The notes under the pieces were generated by a model. The model was not told the origin of the DNA and did no database searches. It saw only the letters and a list, made by a program, of their open reading frames with translations. Made by a program: the position numbers and the translations under genes. Positions 52,299 to 60,651 of a stretch of 64,000 nucleotides of DNA are shown here, one piece after another; position 1 is the first letter of the stretch; every line of letters begins with the position of its first letter. The DNA comes from Roseomonas mucosa ATCC BAA-692 (GTDB taxonomy: Bacteria; Pseudomonadota; Alphaproteobacteria; Acetobacterales; Acetobacteraceae), in contig NZ_JHWD01000016.1 in assembly GCF_000622225.1 (NCBI RefSeq), forward strand, positions 54,445 through 118,444, read 5' to 3'.

Positions 52299-53315
52299 GT
52301 GACTGACAGAGAAGGTGGTCCGCCGCCCGACAACCGGCCGGTTTCCCTGGCGATGGTCGCCGCCACCGCCGGGGTCTCGATCTCGACGGTGTCGCGCATC
52401 GTCAATGGCGAGACCCGCCGTGCCTCGGCGGAAACCGTGCAGCGGGTGCGCGAGGCGGTGGAGGCCACCGGCTACCGCCCGAACTCCATCGGCCGGACCC
52501 TGCGCAGCGGGGAAAGCCGCCTGGTGGCCATGCTGGTGGCGAATCTCGACAACCCCGCCATGGCGACCATCGCGGCCTCCACGGAGGCGGCGCTGCGGAC
52601 AGCGGGCTACATCATGATCCTCTGCGACACCCATGACCGCGCGGAGCTCCAGGACGAGTATCTGGCGGCCATGCGGGCCCAGCTCGTGCAGGGCTATATC
52701 CTCGTGGTGGCGCGGCCGAGCCCCGGGTTGGCGGAGGTGGTGGCGCGCCGGACGCCCATGGTTTTCGTCGGGCGCCGGAACCCCTGCGGCGAAGGGGCCT
52801 TCGTGGGGATCGACAATTTCCAGGCCGGATCGCTTGTGGCCGAGCATCTCTGGAATGCCGGAATCCGCGCGCCGGGGGTCCTGTCGCCGCTGGAAGGGTC
52901 CTCCGCCACCCGCGAGCGCGTGGAAGGCTTCCGCGCCCGCTATGCTTCCTTCGGCGTCGATCCGGGGGCGATCCCCGAATGGCGGGCGCCCGGCCTAGCG
53001 CATGTGGAGGTCGGCTATCGCGCCGCCCAGGCCATCGGACCGCGTTCCGCCTGGCCAGGAGGACTGCTCTGCGTCAGCGACCAAGTGGCCTATGGTGCCT
53101 TCCGTGCGGCCCGCGAGGCGCAGCTCCGCATGCCGCAGGACTGCCGGCTGGTGGGGATCGACGGGAGCTCCCTCAATCCCTGGCTGGCGCCGTGGCTCGA
53201 ATCCGTCCGCGTTCCCTATGAGCGCTTCGGCCCGGTGATCCTGGCGCAGTTGCAGCGGAGCTGGGCCGGGGAGGAGCCGGCGGAGCAGCTCCTCCCGCAT
53301 GGGCCGGTGGCATGA
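52299..53315 (+). CDS. LacI-family transcriptional regulator
   Basis: The 338-residue protein begins at a GTG with GGAGG eight bases before it; an in-frame ATG at 52269 lacks a good site. The LacI headpiece is PVSLAMVAATAGVSISTVSR and the hinge helix follows (RPNSIGRTLRSGESRLVAML). A periplasmic-binding-protein-like effector domain fills the rest, with FVGIDNFQAGSLVAEHLW and GIDGSSLNPWLAPWLESV. It represses the divergent sugar operon through GGCAAACGTTTGCC until the sugar binds. Confidence 0.92.
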   Translation: MTDREGGPPPDNRPVSLAMVAATAGVSISTVSRIVNGETRRASAETVQRVREAVEATGYRPNSIGRTLRSGESRLVAMLVANLDNPAMATIAASTEAALRTAGYIMILCDTHDRAELQDEYLAAMRAQLVQGYILVVARPSPGLAEVVARRTPMVFVGRRNPCGEGAFVGIDNFQAGSLVAEHLWNAGIRAPGVLSPLEGSSATRERVEGFRARYASFGVDPGAIPEWRAPGLAHVEVGYRAAQAIGPRSAWPGGLLCVSDQVAYGAFRAAREAQLRMPQDCRLVGIDGSSLNPWLAPWLESVRVPYERFGPVILAQLQRSWAGEEPAEQLLPHGPVA

Positions 53316-53373
53316 CCGGGGGCCGCGACAGCCCGGGCGGAGAGACTCCGGCCGGGACGCTGTGCCGCGCGCG

Positions 53374-54540
53374 TCAGTAGGACTTGGGCAGGCCCAGGAC
53401 CTTCTCGGCGATGAAGCAGAGGATAAGCTGCGGGCTGACCGGGGCGATGCGCGGGATCATGACCTCCCGCAGATAGCGTTCGACATGGTATTCGCGTGCG
53501 TAGCCGAAGCCGCCATGTGTCATCACCGCCTGCTGGCAGGCCTTGAAGCCAGCCTCCGCCGCCAGGTACTTCGCGGCATTCGCCTCGGCGGCGCAGGAAA
53601 GGCCCTGATCGTAGCGCCAGGCGGCATTCAGGATCATCATCCGCGCCGCCTGCAGTTCCATCCAGTTGGCCGCCAGCGGGTGCTGGATCGCCTGGTTCTG
53701 GCCGATGGGGCGGCCGAAGACCACGCGCTCGCTGGCGTAGCGCGTGGCACGTTCCAGCGCGACGAGGCCCAGCCCGGCAGCCTCGGCGGCGATCAGGATG
53801 CGCTCCGGGTTCAGCCCGTGCAGGATGTACTCGAACCCCCTGCCCTCATCCCCGATCCGGTCCTCGACGGGAACTTCCAGGTTGTCGAAGAAGACCTCGT
53901 TGGAATCGACCGCCTTGCGGCCCATCTTCTCGATCTCGCGGACCTGGACGCGCGCTCGGTCGAGCGTGGTGTAGAAGAGGCTCAGCCCTTCGGTGCGGCG
54001 CCGCACCTGCTCGACCGGCGTGGTGCGGGCGAGGAGCAACACCTTTTCCGCCACCTGTGCCGTGGAGATCCAGATCTTCTGGCCATTCACGACATAGCGG
54101 TCGCCCCGCCGCTCCGCCCGGGTACGGAGCTGTGTCGTGTCCAGTCCGGCGTTGGGTTCGGTCACGGCAAAGCAGGCCCGCTCCCGTCCCTCGATCAGCG
54201 GCGGCAGCATGCGGCGCTTCTGTGCCTCATTGCCGAAGACCACCACGGGATTCAGGCCGAAGATGTTCATGTGCACCGCCGAGGCCCCGGTCATCCCGGC
54301 GCCCGACTGGGCGATCGTCTGCATCATGATGGCCGCTTCGGTGATGCCCAGGCCGCCGCCGCCATATTCCTCCGGCATGCAGATGCCGAGCCAGCCGTCA
54401 CGGGCCAGCGCCTGGTGGAAATCCGTAGGGAAGCCGCCTTCACGGTCGCGCTGCAGCCAGTACTCGTCGCCGAAGCCGGCACAGATGCGCGCGACGGCCT
54501 CCTGCACGGCTTCCTGCTCCGGGCTCAAGGCGAAATTCAT
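53374..54540 (-). CDS. Acyl-CoA dehydrogenase
   Basis: The 388-residue protein starts at MNFALSPEQEAVQEAV and has the full ACAD fold. Flavin-contact motifs are CFAVTEPNAG and WISTA. The catalytic Glu lies in GGFGYAREYHVERYLREVMIP in the C-terminal helix bundle. It oxidises an acyl-CoA to the enoyl-CoA and passes electrons to ETF. It overlaps the CoA-transferase gene by ATGA. The pair fits a pathway in which an acid is loaded with CoA by transfer and then oxidised. Confidence 0.92.
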   Translation of the reverse strand: MNFALSPEQEAVQEAVARICAGFGDEYWLQRDREGGFPTDFHQALARDGWLGICMPEEYGGGGLGITEAAIMMQTIAQSGAGMTGASAVHMNIFGLNPVVVFGNEAQKRRMLPPLIEGRERACFAVTEPNAGLDTTQLRTRAERRGDRYVVNGQKIWISTAQVAEKVLLLARTTPVEQVRRRTEGLSLFYTTLDRARVQVREIEKMGRKAVDSNEVFFDNLEVPVEDRIGDEGRGFEYILHGLNPERILIAAEAAGLGLVALERATRYASERVVFGRPIGQNQAIQHPLAANWMELQAARMMILNAAWRYDQGLSCAAEANAAKYLAAEAGFKACQQAVMTHGGFGYAREYHVERYLREVMIPRIAPVSPQLILCFIAEKVLGLPKSY

Positions 54541-55721
54541 GTCTGGTCTCCTTTGCCTGGCGCGGCAGGCTTCGCTTTCCATGCCGCCCGGCGCGCCGCA
54601 TCCACGCCCTGGGCTTCCGCCGTGGCGGTGCGGAAGGCGGGGGGCGGGCCGGGCGGGTCCGGCGGCGTGGCCGACCAGCGGCCGAAGGGCGCCGTGGTCC
54701 GGAGCCGGGAGCCATCGGGCAGCGGCACCTGCCGCCAGAAGCCCGTGGCGCGCAGATGCGGGTCCTCCAGCAGGGACTCGACATCATTCACTGCGGAGAC
54801 GGGGATGTCAGCCTCGCAAAGGCTGCGCATCCATTCTCCGGTGTCACGGTGGGACAGGGCTTCCGCCACCAGGCCATAGGCATGATCGATATTCGCCTGC
54901 CGCGCCACGTGATCGCGCAGGCGCGGATCGTCCGCGAGTTCCTGCTCCCGCCCCAGCAGGGCGAAGAACCTTCGCCAGTGCGCCTCCGTGTAAAGCAGCA
55001 CGGCGATCCAGCCGTCCCGCGTGCGGTAGGGGCGGCGGTGCGGCGACATGAGCCGGGGATAGTAGGGCCCGCCTTCCGGCGGATCGAAGCTGAGCCCTCC
55101 CAGATGGTCGCTGGCGACCAGATCGGTGAAGGTCTCGAACATCGGGACCTCCACCTCCTGCGCCACACCGGTGCGTGCGCGACAGGCAACGGCAGCCACG
55201 ATGGCGAAGGCGAGATGAGCCCCCACGACCCGGTCGACCAGGGTCATGGGCACATAGGCCGGTGCCCCGCCGGACGCGCGGCCCATCGTCGCCGCCAGGC
55301 CGCTGGCGGCCTGGATCAGGTCGTCATAGGCTGGCCGCCCGGAACAGGGGCCGCCCGGCCCGTAGCCATAGGCGCTGGCCACGATCAGCCCGGGATTCAC
55401 GGGGTCCAGGTCGGCCTTGCGCAGGCCCAGCCGGGCCGCGGCCTCGGGCCGCATGTTGTGCACCAGCACATCCGCCTCCGCGGCGAGTTGGTGCAGGCGC
55501 TGCTGGCCCTCGGCTGATTTCAGGTCCAGGACGAGGCCACGCTTGCTGCGGTTCAGGTGGGCGAAGATCGCGCCGCCCTGGCCGGCTCTGCGCATGATGT
55601 CGCCTCCCGGCGGCTCCAGCTTCAGCACATCGGCACCGAGGTCCGCGAGCAGGCGGGTGGCATAGGGTCCCATCACGACCGTGCTGGCATCCAGGACGCG
55701 GATGCCCGAAAGTGCCGTCAT
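54537..55721 (-). CDS. CaiB/BaiF-type (family III) CoA-transferase
   Basis: The 394-residue protein has the family start LSGIRVLDASTVVMGPYATRLLADLGADVLKLEPPGGD. The catalytic Asp is in PMTLVDRVVGAHLAF (about residue 165). MSPHRRPYRTRDGWIAVLLY and the C-terminal VNDVESLLEDPHLRATGFW are typical. The protein forms an interlocked dimer and moves CoA between carboxylic acids (succinyl-CoA or another donor). Flanked by a Bug receptor and an acyl-CoA dehydrogenase, it should activate the acid that the receptor binds. Confidence 0.92.
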   Translation of the reverse strand: MTALSGIRVLDASTVVMGPYATRLLADLGADVLKLEPPGGDIMRRAGQGGAIFAHLNRSKRGLVLDLKSAEGQQRLHQLAAEADVLVHNMRPEAAARLGLRKADLDPVNPGLIVASAYGYGPGGPCSGRPAYDDLIQAASGLAATMGRASGGAPAYVPMTLVDRVVGAHLAFAIVAAVACRARTGVAQEVEVPMFETFTDLVASDHLGGLSFDPPEGGPYYPRLMSPHRRPYRTRDGWIAVLLYTEAHWRRFFALLGREQELADDPRLRDHVARQANIDHAYGLVAEALSHRDTGEWMRSLCEADIPVSAVNDVESLLEDPHLRATGFWRQVPLPDGSRLRTTAPFGRWSATPPDPPGPPPAFRTATAEAQGVDAARRAAWKAKPAAPGKGDQT

Positions 55722-55728
55722 CGCCGGA

Positions 55729-56694
55729 TCACTCCTTCTCGATCCCGGCGGCTTCGATCAGCTGCCGCCATTGGACGAGCTCGGCCTGGACGAACTGCCC
55801 CAGTTCATGCGGCGTGCCGGAGAAGGCCTCGAAGCCGATATCGGCGAAGCGCCTGCGGACCTCGGGCCGCTCGATCGCGCCACGGATGGCGGCGTTGAGG
55901 GTCGCGGTTGCTTCTGGCGGCATCCGCGCCGGGCCGAAGACACCGTTCCAGGAGGTGATGTCGAAATCGGGCAGCCCGGCCTCCGCCATGGAGGGCGTGT
56001 CCGGCATCAGGGTGGAACGGGTGCGGGTGCTCATCGCCAGGACGCGGAGCTTGCCGGCCTGGATGTTGGAAAGCCCGGCTGCGATATCCACGAACATGCA
56101 GGTGACGCGCCCGGCCATCACATCGGTCATCGCCGGCGGCGTGCTGCGGTAGGGGACGTGCAGCATCTCGACACCGCCCATGCGGGCCATCGTCGCGCCT
56201 GCCACGATCCCGGTGCTGTTGCCGCTGGCGTAGGTCACCTCGCCCGGCTTGCGGCGCGCCATGGCGAGGAGCTCCTGCAGGCTGCGGGCCGGGACCTGTT
56301 CCCCCACCACCAGCATGAAGGGCAGGTTCCCGACCCGTGCCACCGGCGTGAAATCCGCGACCGGATCATAGTCGATGCGCTTCATCAGCGACGGGTTGGC
56401 GGAATGCGTGGTGTTGGTTGTCACGAAGAGGGTCGTGCCGTCCGGCGCGGCCCGTGCGGCGGCCTGCGCGGCGATGCTGCCATTGGCCCCCGCGCGATTG
56501 TCCACCACCACGGGCACCCCGAGCGGCTTGGCCAGCAGATCGGCCAGGATGCGCGCGACGGCATCGGTGCCGCTGCCGCCGGCAAAGGGCACCAGCAGCG
56601 TGACCGTATGTGCCGGGCGCCAGGCCTGTGCCCGCGCCCGCGCCAGGGGAAACGCCGCCCCTGCCGCGCCGAGCAGGGTCCGCCGCGCGATCAT
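55729..56694 (-). CDS. Tripartite tricarboxylate transporter receptor (Bug family)
   Basis: The 321-residue protein has a signal peptide with twin arginine-like start (MIARRTLLGAAGAAFPLA). The Bug fold follows: TVTLLVPFAGGSGTDAVARIL, VVVDNRAGANGSIAAQ, the carboxylate-binding loop, and VPYRSTPPAMTDVMAGRVTCMFV. Bug proteins bind organic acids in the periplasm. No TctA/TctB membrane genes are nearby, which is common for this family, so the permease is shared or elsewhere. The start overlaps the cupin stop by ATGA. Confidence 0.92.
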   Translation of the reverse strand: MIARRTLLGAAGAAFPLARARAQAWRPAHTVTLLVPFAGGSGTDAVARILADLLAKPLGVPVVVDNRAGANGSIAAQAAARAAPDGTTLFVTTNTTHSANPSLMKRIDYDPVADFTPVARVGNLPFMLVVGEQVPARSLQELLAMARRKPGEVTYASGNSTGIVAGATMARMGGVEMLHVPYRSTPPAMTDVMAGRVTCMFVDIAAGLSNIQAGKLRVLAMSTRTRSTLMPDTPSMAEAGLPDFDITSWNGVFGPARMPPEATATLNAAIRGAIERPEVRRRFADIGFEAFSGTPHELGQFVQAELVQWRQLIEAAGIEKE

Positions 56695-57098
56695 GCCCGT
56701 GCCTCCACGCGACGGGCGACCCTGGCCGGGTCCTCGCCATAAGGCGGCGAATAGATCACCAGCACATGCACCGGGTCCTCGCTGACCACGGTGAAGACAT
56801 GTTCCTCGCCTGCCGGGAAGAAGCACATCTCGCCGGGGCCGATCTCGCGGCTCAGGCCGGTGATCTCGACGCGCGCCCGGCCGCGCAGGATGTAGCAGGC
56901 CTGCTCCATGCCCGGATGCGCATGGGGCTGGGCGCCGCTCCCCTTCTCGATGACCCCGAGAAGCACCTCCATCAATTCCGCGCCGACCGTTTCCGGCGCG
57001 ATCAGGCGGCGGTTCACGGTGCCGGTGTGGTTGGCGGGGCTGTAGGCACGCACCTCATCGGGCCGCACGAAATAGTTCCGCGGTGGCGTTCCGGACAT
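56691..57098 (-). CDS. Cupin domain protein
   Basis: The 135-residue protein is a single small beta-barrel. Cupin motif 1 is QPHAHPGMEQACYILRGRARV (His, His and Glu ligands), and motif 2 is FFPAGEEHVFTVVSEDPV (His ligand), so a metal centre is expected. It may be an oxygenase, isomerase or sensor acting on the pathway's substrate. It is the first gene of the LysR-controlled operon with a GGGAG ribosome site and a hairpin just before it. Confidence 0.85.
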   Translation of the reverse strand: MSGTPPRNYFVRPDEVRAYSPANHTGTVNRRLIAPETVGAELMEVLLGVIEKGSGAQPHAHPGMEQACYILRGRARVEITGLSREIGPGEMCFFPAGEEHVFTVVSEDPVHVLVIYSPPYGEDPARVARRVEARA

Positions 57099-57111
57099 CT
57101 TTCACTCCCTG

Positions 57112-57134
57112 GGCGCCCCATTCCTGGGGGCGCC
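57112..57134. promoter_or_regulatory. Leader hairpin of the cupin operon
   Basis: A perfect 8-bp stem (GGCGCCCC / GGGGCGCC) with a 7-base loop sits just before the cupin gene's ribosome site, between it and the LysR box. Confidence 0.45.
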
Positions 57135-57165
57135 TCTGCGCAGGTAGTTCGGAGCCGCAGGGCCG

Positions 57166-57186
57166 ATAAATCAATTGAAAGTTTAT
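57166..57186. promoter_or_regulatory. LysR-type box
   Basis: ATAAA and TTTAT form perfect arms around an 11-base centre that itself contains TCAATTGA. A -10-like TATAAT lies at 57195-57200, before the LysR start. The position in the divergent interval fits an LTTR activation/repression site. Confidence 0.55.
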
Positions 57187-57208
57187 GCGCTGGCTATAAT
57201 GTTTTTCT

Positions 57209-58144
57209 ATGTCCATCACGCTGAAGGGTCTGCGCGCCTTCACCACCGTGTTGCGCTACGGCAGCTTCACCCGCGCCGCGAGCCTTCTGAACATCACGCA
57301 GCCAGCCCTGACGGTGCAGATCCGGCAGCTGGAGGACGCAGTGGGCCTGAAGTTGCTCGATCGTATGCCGCATGGTGCCGAACCCACCGCGGCGGGACGG
57401 GAGTTCGCCCGGTCGCTGGAACCACTGCTGCAGGAGCTGGAGCACAGCGTCACGAACCTGCAGGACCTTGCTGCACGCCGGCGTGGCGTGGTGCGCGTTG
57501 CCGCCCTGCCCTCGGTCGCCGCCGGCCTGCTTCCTGCGGCCATGGCACGGCTGCATGCCACGCATCCCCAACTCAAGATCCGACTGAGGGAGGCGGTAAC
57601 GCGGCAGGTCTATGAGCGGGTCCGTTCCGATCAGGTGGATATCGGCATTGCCAGCGATCTCGCACCGGGCGAAGCCTTCTCGACCGAACCGCTGTTCCGC
57701 GACCAGATCATTGCCTTGCTGCCGCCGCGCCATCCATTGATGCGGCGCCGCAGCATCACGCTGGCGCATCTGGCGGAGGAACCGCTGCTGCTTCTCGAAA
57801 CGGACAGCAGCATCCGGCAACTGGTGGATGACGCCTTCGCGCGCATCGGCAAGCTGGTCTCGCCGGCGCAGGAGGCCACCTATTCCAGCACCCTGGTCGG
57901 CATGGCGCGGGCGGGGCTGGGCATCGCCCTGCTTCCCTCCACCGCGGCGGAGCTGCGTATGGCACCTGAACTCGCCGCACGGCCGCTGGGGCCGCCGGTT
58001 GTCGGACGCGCCGTTATCCTGATCTGGCGGGCCGGGCGCTCGCTTTCCCCTGCCGCGCAGGCCTTCGCCGAGGCATTGCGGGAGGAGGCCGGGCAGTTCG
58101 GAGGCACTGTCATGCCGAGGAGCCGTCCGGTGCGTCCGGCATGA
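57209..58144 (+). CDS. LysR-family transcriptional regulator
   Basis: The 311-residue protein has the winged helix at 1-65 (LRAFTTVLRYGSFTRAASLLNITQPALTVQIRQLE) and the effector domain at 90-295 (VRVAALPSVAAGLLPAAM). It is divergent from the cupin-Bug-CoA-transferase-dehydrogenase operon and should control it through the box at 57166-57186. It probably responds to the imported acid or its CoA ester. Confidence 0.9.
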   Translation: MSITLKGLRAFTTVLRYGSFTRAASLLNITQPALTVQIRQLEDAVGLKLLDRMPHGAEPTAAGREFARSLEPLLQELEHSVTNLQDLAARRRGVVRVAALPSVAAGLLPAAMARLHATHPQLKIRLREAVTRQVYERVRSDQVDIGIASDLAPGEAFSTEPLFRDQIIALLPPRHPLMRRRSITLAHLAEEPLLLLETDSSIRQLVDDAFARIGKLVSPAQEATYSSTLVGMARAGLGIALLPSTAAELRMAPELAARPLGPPVVGRAVILIWRAGRSLSPAAQAFAEALREEAGQFGGTVMPRSRPVRPA

Positions 58145-58365
58145 CGTTCCGTCCCACCGCCCCGGCGAACAGCGCAGGCGGAGTGCGCCTCGGCCAGCGT
58201 AACGCTCCTCCACGGGGCGACCGTGCCGTCGGTCGATCCGGAATCCTGCATCACCGCATCACCTGAAGCCGGTCTGGGATGCTGGACCGGACGCTCAAGG
58301 CTGCCTGGGACAGCGCGGCGGCAGTCATCCGGGCTGCCCCGCCTCACCATTCCGACCACCGCCCG

Positions 58366-59292
58366 TCAGCTGGCAGCACCCTGCGCATCGGGCCACGGTG
58401 CCGTGGCCTCGGCGATGATGCTGGCCAGCCAGTCCGCAAAAACCTGGGTCCTGCGGGGAAGGTGTCGCCGGTGGGGAAACAGCAAGGTCATCGGCATCGG
58501 TGCGGCGCGATGGTGTGGAAGCACTTCGACCAGTGCGCCGGTCGCAATCTGGTCACGGACATCATAGGCCGGGATCTGGATAAGGCCCAGTCCGGCCAGG
58601 CAGCAGGCAATGTAGGCCTCGGCACTGTTGACGGTGACACGTCCCGTGACCGTGCGAAAACATGCCTGCTGATGCTCGATCCACTCGAATGTTTCGACCC
58701 GGTCCGTCGATGGTGATGCGTAGAGAACCATGTGGTGGCGATCGAGATCGGCAGGCTCCCTCGGGATGCCGTGGCGCGCCAGATAGGAGGGGCTGGCCAC
58801 GTTGATCAGTGGCAACTCGCCCAGCGAACGGGCGATCATTCCTGAATCGGCCAGTGGTCCGACGCGCAGCACACAGTCGGCGGCTTCCTCCAGCAGGTTG
58901 ATCGCACGGTCCGAGACACCGAGCATGACGTCGATGTTGGGATAGCGATCGAGAAACTCGGGCAAGCGCGGGGCGACGATCAGCCGGCCAATCCGGCCAG
59001 GCAGGTCGACGCGCAACTTGCCATGAGGGTCACCGCTGGGCCGGAACAGCGTTTCCGCTTCCTCCACCTCCTCCAGCACACGGCGGCAGCGCTCGTGAAA
59101 GGCGATGCCTTCCTGCGTGGTTGTCACTTTTCTGGTCGTGCGGTGGAGCAACCTGGCTCCGACCCGTGCCTCCAGTTCCTGGATGGCGATGGACACTGAT
59201 GAGCGGGAGATGCCCACGACATCGGCGGCCCGTGAGAAGCTGCCGCAGTCAACGACCTGGACGAAGATGCGGAAGAGTTCGATGCGATCCAT
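58366..59292 (-). CDS. LysR-family transcriptional regulator
   Basis: The 308-residue protein has the winged helix MDRIELFRIFVQVVDCGSFSRAADVVGIS, then HRTTRKVTTTQEG, the CrgA/PA-type subgroup pattern. The effector domain follows (HGKLRVDLPGRIGRLIVAPRLPEF). It is divergent from an SDR gene, a very frequent pairing in which the regulator controls the dehydrogenase. The 220 bases between it and the other LysR gene hold nothing recognised. Confidence 0.9.
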   Translation of the reverse strand: MDRIELFRIFVQVVDCGSFSRAADVVGISRSSVSIAIQELEARVGARLLHRTTRKVTTTQEGIAFHERCRRVLEEVEEAETLFRPSGDPHGKLRVDLPGRIGRLIVAPRLPEFLDRYPNIDVMLGVSDRAINLLEEAADCVLRVGPLADSGMIARSLGELPLINVASPSYLARHGIPREPADLDRHHMVLYASPSTDRVETFEWIEHQQACFRTVTGRVTVNSAEAYIACCLAGLGLIQIPAYDVRDQIATGALVEVLPHHRAAPMPMTLLFPHRRHLPRRTQVFADWLASIIAEATAPWPDAQGAAS

Positions 59293-59303
59293 AGGTCATT
59301 GTT

Positions 59304-59319
59304 TATGAAATCGAACATA
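59304..59319. promoter_or_regulatory. Candidate LysR site before the SDR gene
   Basis: TATG and CATA arms flank an 8-base centre in the 106-base divergent interval. An AT-rich stretch (59358-59368) follows and may be part of the SDR promoter. Confidence 0.35.
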
Positions 59320-59398
59320 TGATGTCATGTCTTGCGTATTTATCCCGATTCATGGAACTATAAAATTTGCCCTGTCTTTTGACCTGATGGGGCATACG

Positions 59399-60178
59399 AT
59401 GGCCGATCACAGCCACAGCATCTCCGGCAAAGTCGTCCTGATAGCAGGCGGTGCGAAGAACCTGGGTGGCCTGCTGGCCCGCGACCTCGCCGCCCATGGT
59501 GCCAGGGCGGTCGCGATCCACTACAACAGCAACTCGGCGAAAGCCGAAGCCGAGCAGACCGTCGCGGCGATCCAGAGGACGGGCGCCAGGGCTTTCTCGT
59601 TCCAGGCGGACCTCACCACGGCAGGGGCGATGGAGAAGCTGTTCACGGATGCCAAGGCCGCAATGGGCAGCATCGACATCGCGGTGAACACGGTCGGCAA
59701 GGTGCTCAAGAAGCCGATGAGCGAGGTCAGCGAAGCCGAGTTCGACGAGATGAGCGCGGTCAACTCGAAGGCCGCCTTCTTCTTCCTGAAGGAAGCCGGC
59801 AAGGCCGTCAGCGACAATGGCAAGATATGCACGCTGGTGACGTCGTTGCTGGGCGCCTACACGCCCTTCTACGCCGCCTATGCCGGCACCAAGGCGCCCG
59901 TCGAGCATTACACGCGCGCGGCGTCCAAGGAGCTTGGCGGGCGCGGCATCTCGGTCACCGCCATCGGCCCCGGCCCGATGGATACGCCCTTCTTCTATCC
60001 GGCCGAAGGCGCCGACGCGGTCGCCTACCACAAGTCCGCGGCAGCGCTGTCGCCTTCATCGAAGACCGGCCTGACCGATATCGAGGACATCGTCCCTTGG
60101 ATCCGCTTTCTCGTCTCCGAAGGGTGGTGGATGACCGGTCAGACGATCCTCGTGAACGGCGGGTATACGACGAAGTAG
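59399..60178 (+). CDS. SDR-family oxidoreductase
   Basis: The 259-residue protein starts at MADHSHSISGKVVLIAG; ATG 59387 is an alternative. The coenzyme motif is AGGAKNLGGLLA, a variant of TGxxxGxG. VNTVGKV takes the place of NNAG, and the catalytic triad is TSLLGAY...YAGTKAPVEHY (Ser, Tyr-x3-Lys). FYPAEGADAVAYHKSAA covers the substrate loop. The substrate is unknown. It is expected to be controlled by the divergent LysR protein and is followed by a hairpin. Confidence 0.88.
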   Translation: MADHSHSISGKVVLIAGGAKNLGGLLARDLAAHGARAVAIHYNSNSAKAEAEQTVAAIQRTGARAFSFQADLTTAGAMEKLFTDAKAAMGSIDIAVNTVGKVLKKPMSEVSEAEFDEMSAVNSKAAFFFLKEAGKAVSDNGKICTLVTSLLGAYTPFYAAYAGTKAPVEHYTRAASKELGGRGISVTAIGPGPMDTPFFYPAEGADAVAYHKSAAALSPSSKTGLTDIEDIVPWIRFLVSEGWWMTGQTILVNGGYTTK

Positions 60179-60217
60179 CAGGGCAGTCCGTCCACGGTGC
60201 CGGCATAACTCTGGCTT

Positions 60218-60243
60218 GACGCCCGCTTTCGAGGACGGGTGTC
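60218..60243. terminator. Hairpin after SDR gene
   Basis: GACGCCCG pairs with CGGGTGTC (one G-T) around a 10-base loop, 40 bases after the SDR stop. The rest of the 201-base spacer contains an AT-rich promoter-like part near 60319-60358. Confidence 0.5.
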
Positions 60244-60379
60244 GCCGACGATCATGGCCATGGCTGGGGAGATAGCGTGTTGGCAGGGGTATGCTCAGGC
60301 TCGCCTGCCGATCCGACGTTGAACAAACCCTGATATCCACTCATAACTACATTAAAAAATGGACCGGAGAACAGGCCCC

Positions 60380-60628
60380 ATGCCGCGTATCCTGCTTCCT
60401 CTCGTTGTGCTGCTTCCGCTTGCCGGTTGTGGCCTGGACGCGGCACTGGACCGTATGGTTCAAGCCGACGATCAGAAGGTTTGCGACGGCTTCGGCTTCC
60501 AGAGAGGGACGGACGCCTATGCAAACTGCATGATGCAGCAGGCCGCACAGCGCGAGGAAGAAACCCAGCGGGGGATGGACCGCAGCCAGCTTGAGGCCGC
60601 CGCGAAGAAGCTTCGTGACAAGCACTGA
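60380..60628 (+). CDS. Small lipoprotein with conserved Cys pair
   Basis: The 82-residue protein has GGAGAA before the ATG. The signal MPRILLPLVVLLPLAGC ends in a lipobox. The mature part has CDGFGFQRGTDAYANCMMQQ, a C-x3-G-F-x2-GT-x2-Y-x2-C pattern found in many small alphaproteobacterial envelope proteins; the two Cys may pair. The C-terminus is a charged helix. It lies 23 bases before the HdeD-papain gene and may share its promoter. The function is unknown. Confidence 0.72.
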   Translation: MPRILLPLVVLLPLAGCGLDAALDRMVQADDQKVCDGFGFQRGTDAYANCMMQQAAQREEETQRGMDRSQLEAAAKKLRDKH

Positions 60629-60651
60629 CACAATGCTGTAGCGCGGCTGTC

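Noticed and set aside
58145..58365. Open frames across the gap between two LysR genes
   Set aside because: They run into the antisense of a certain LysR gene and lack a ribosome site; nothing is recognised.
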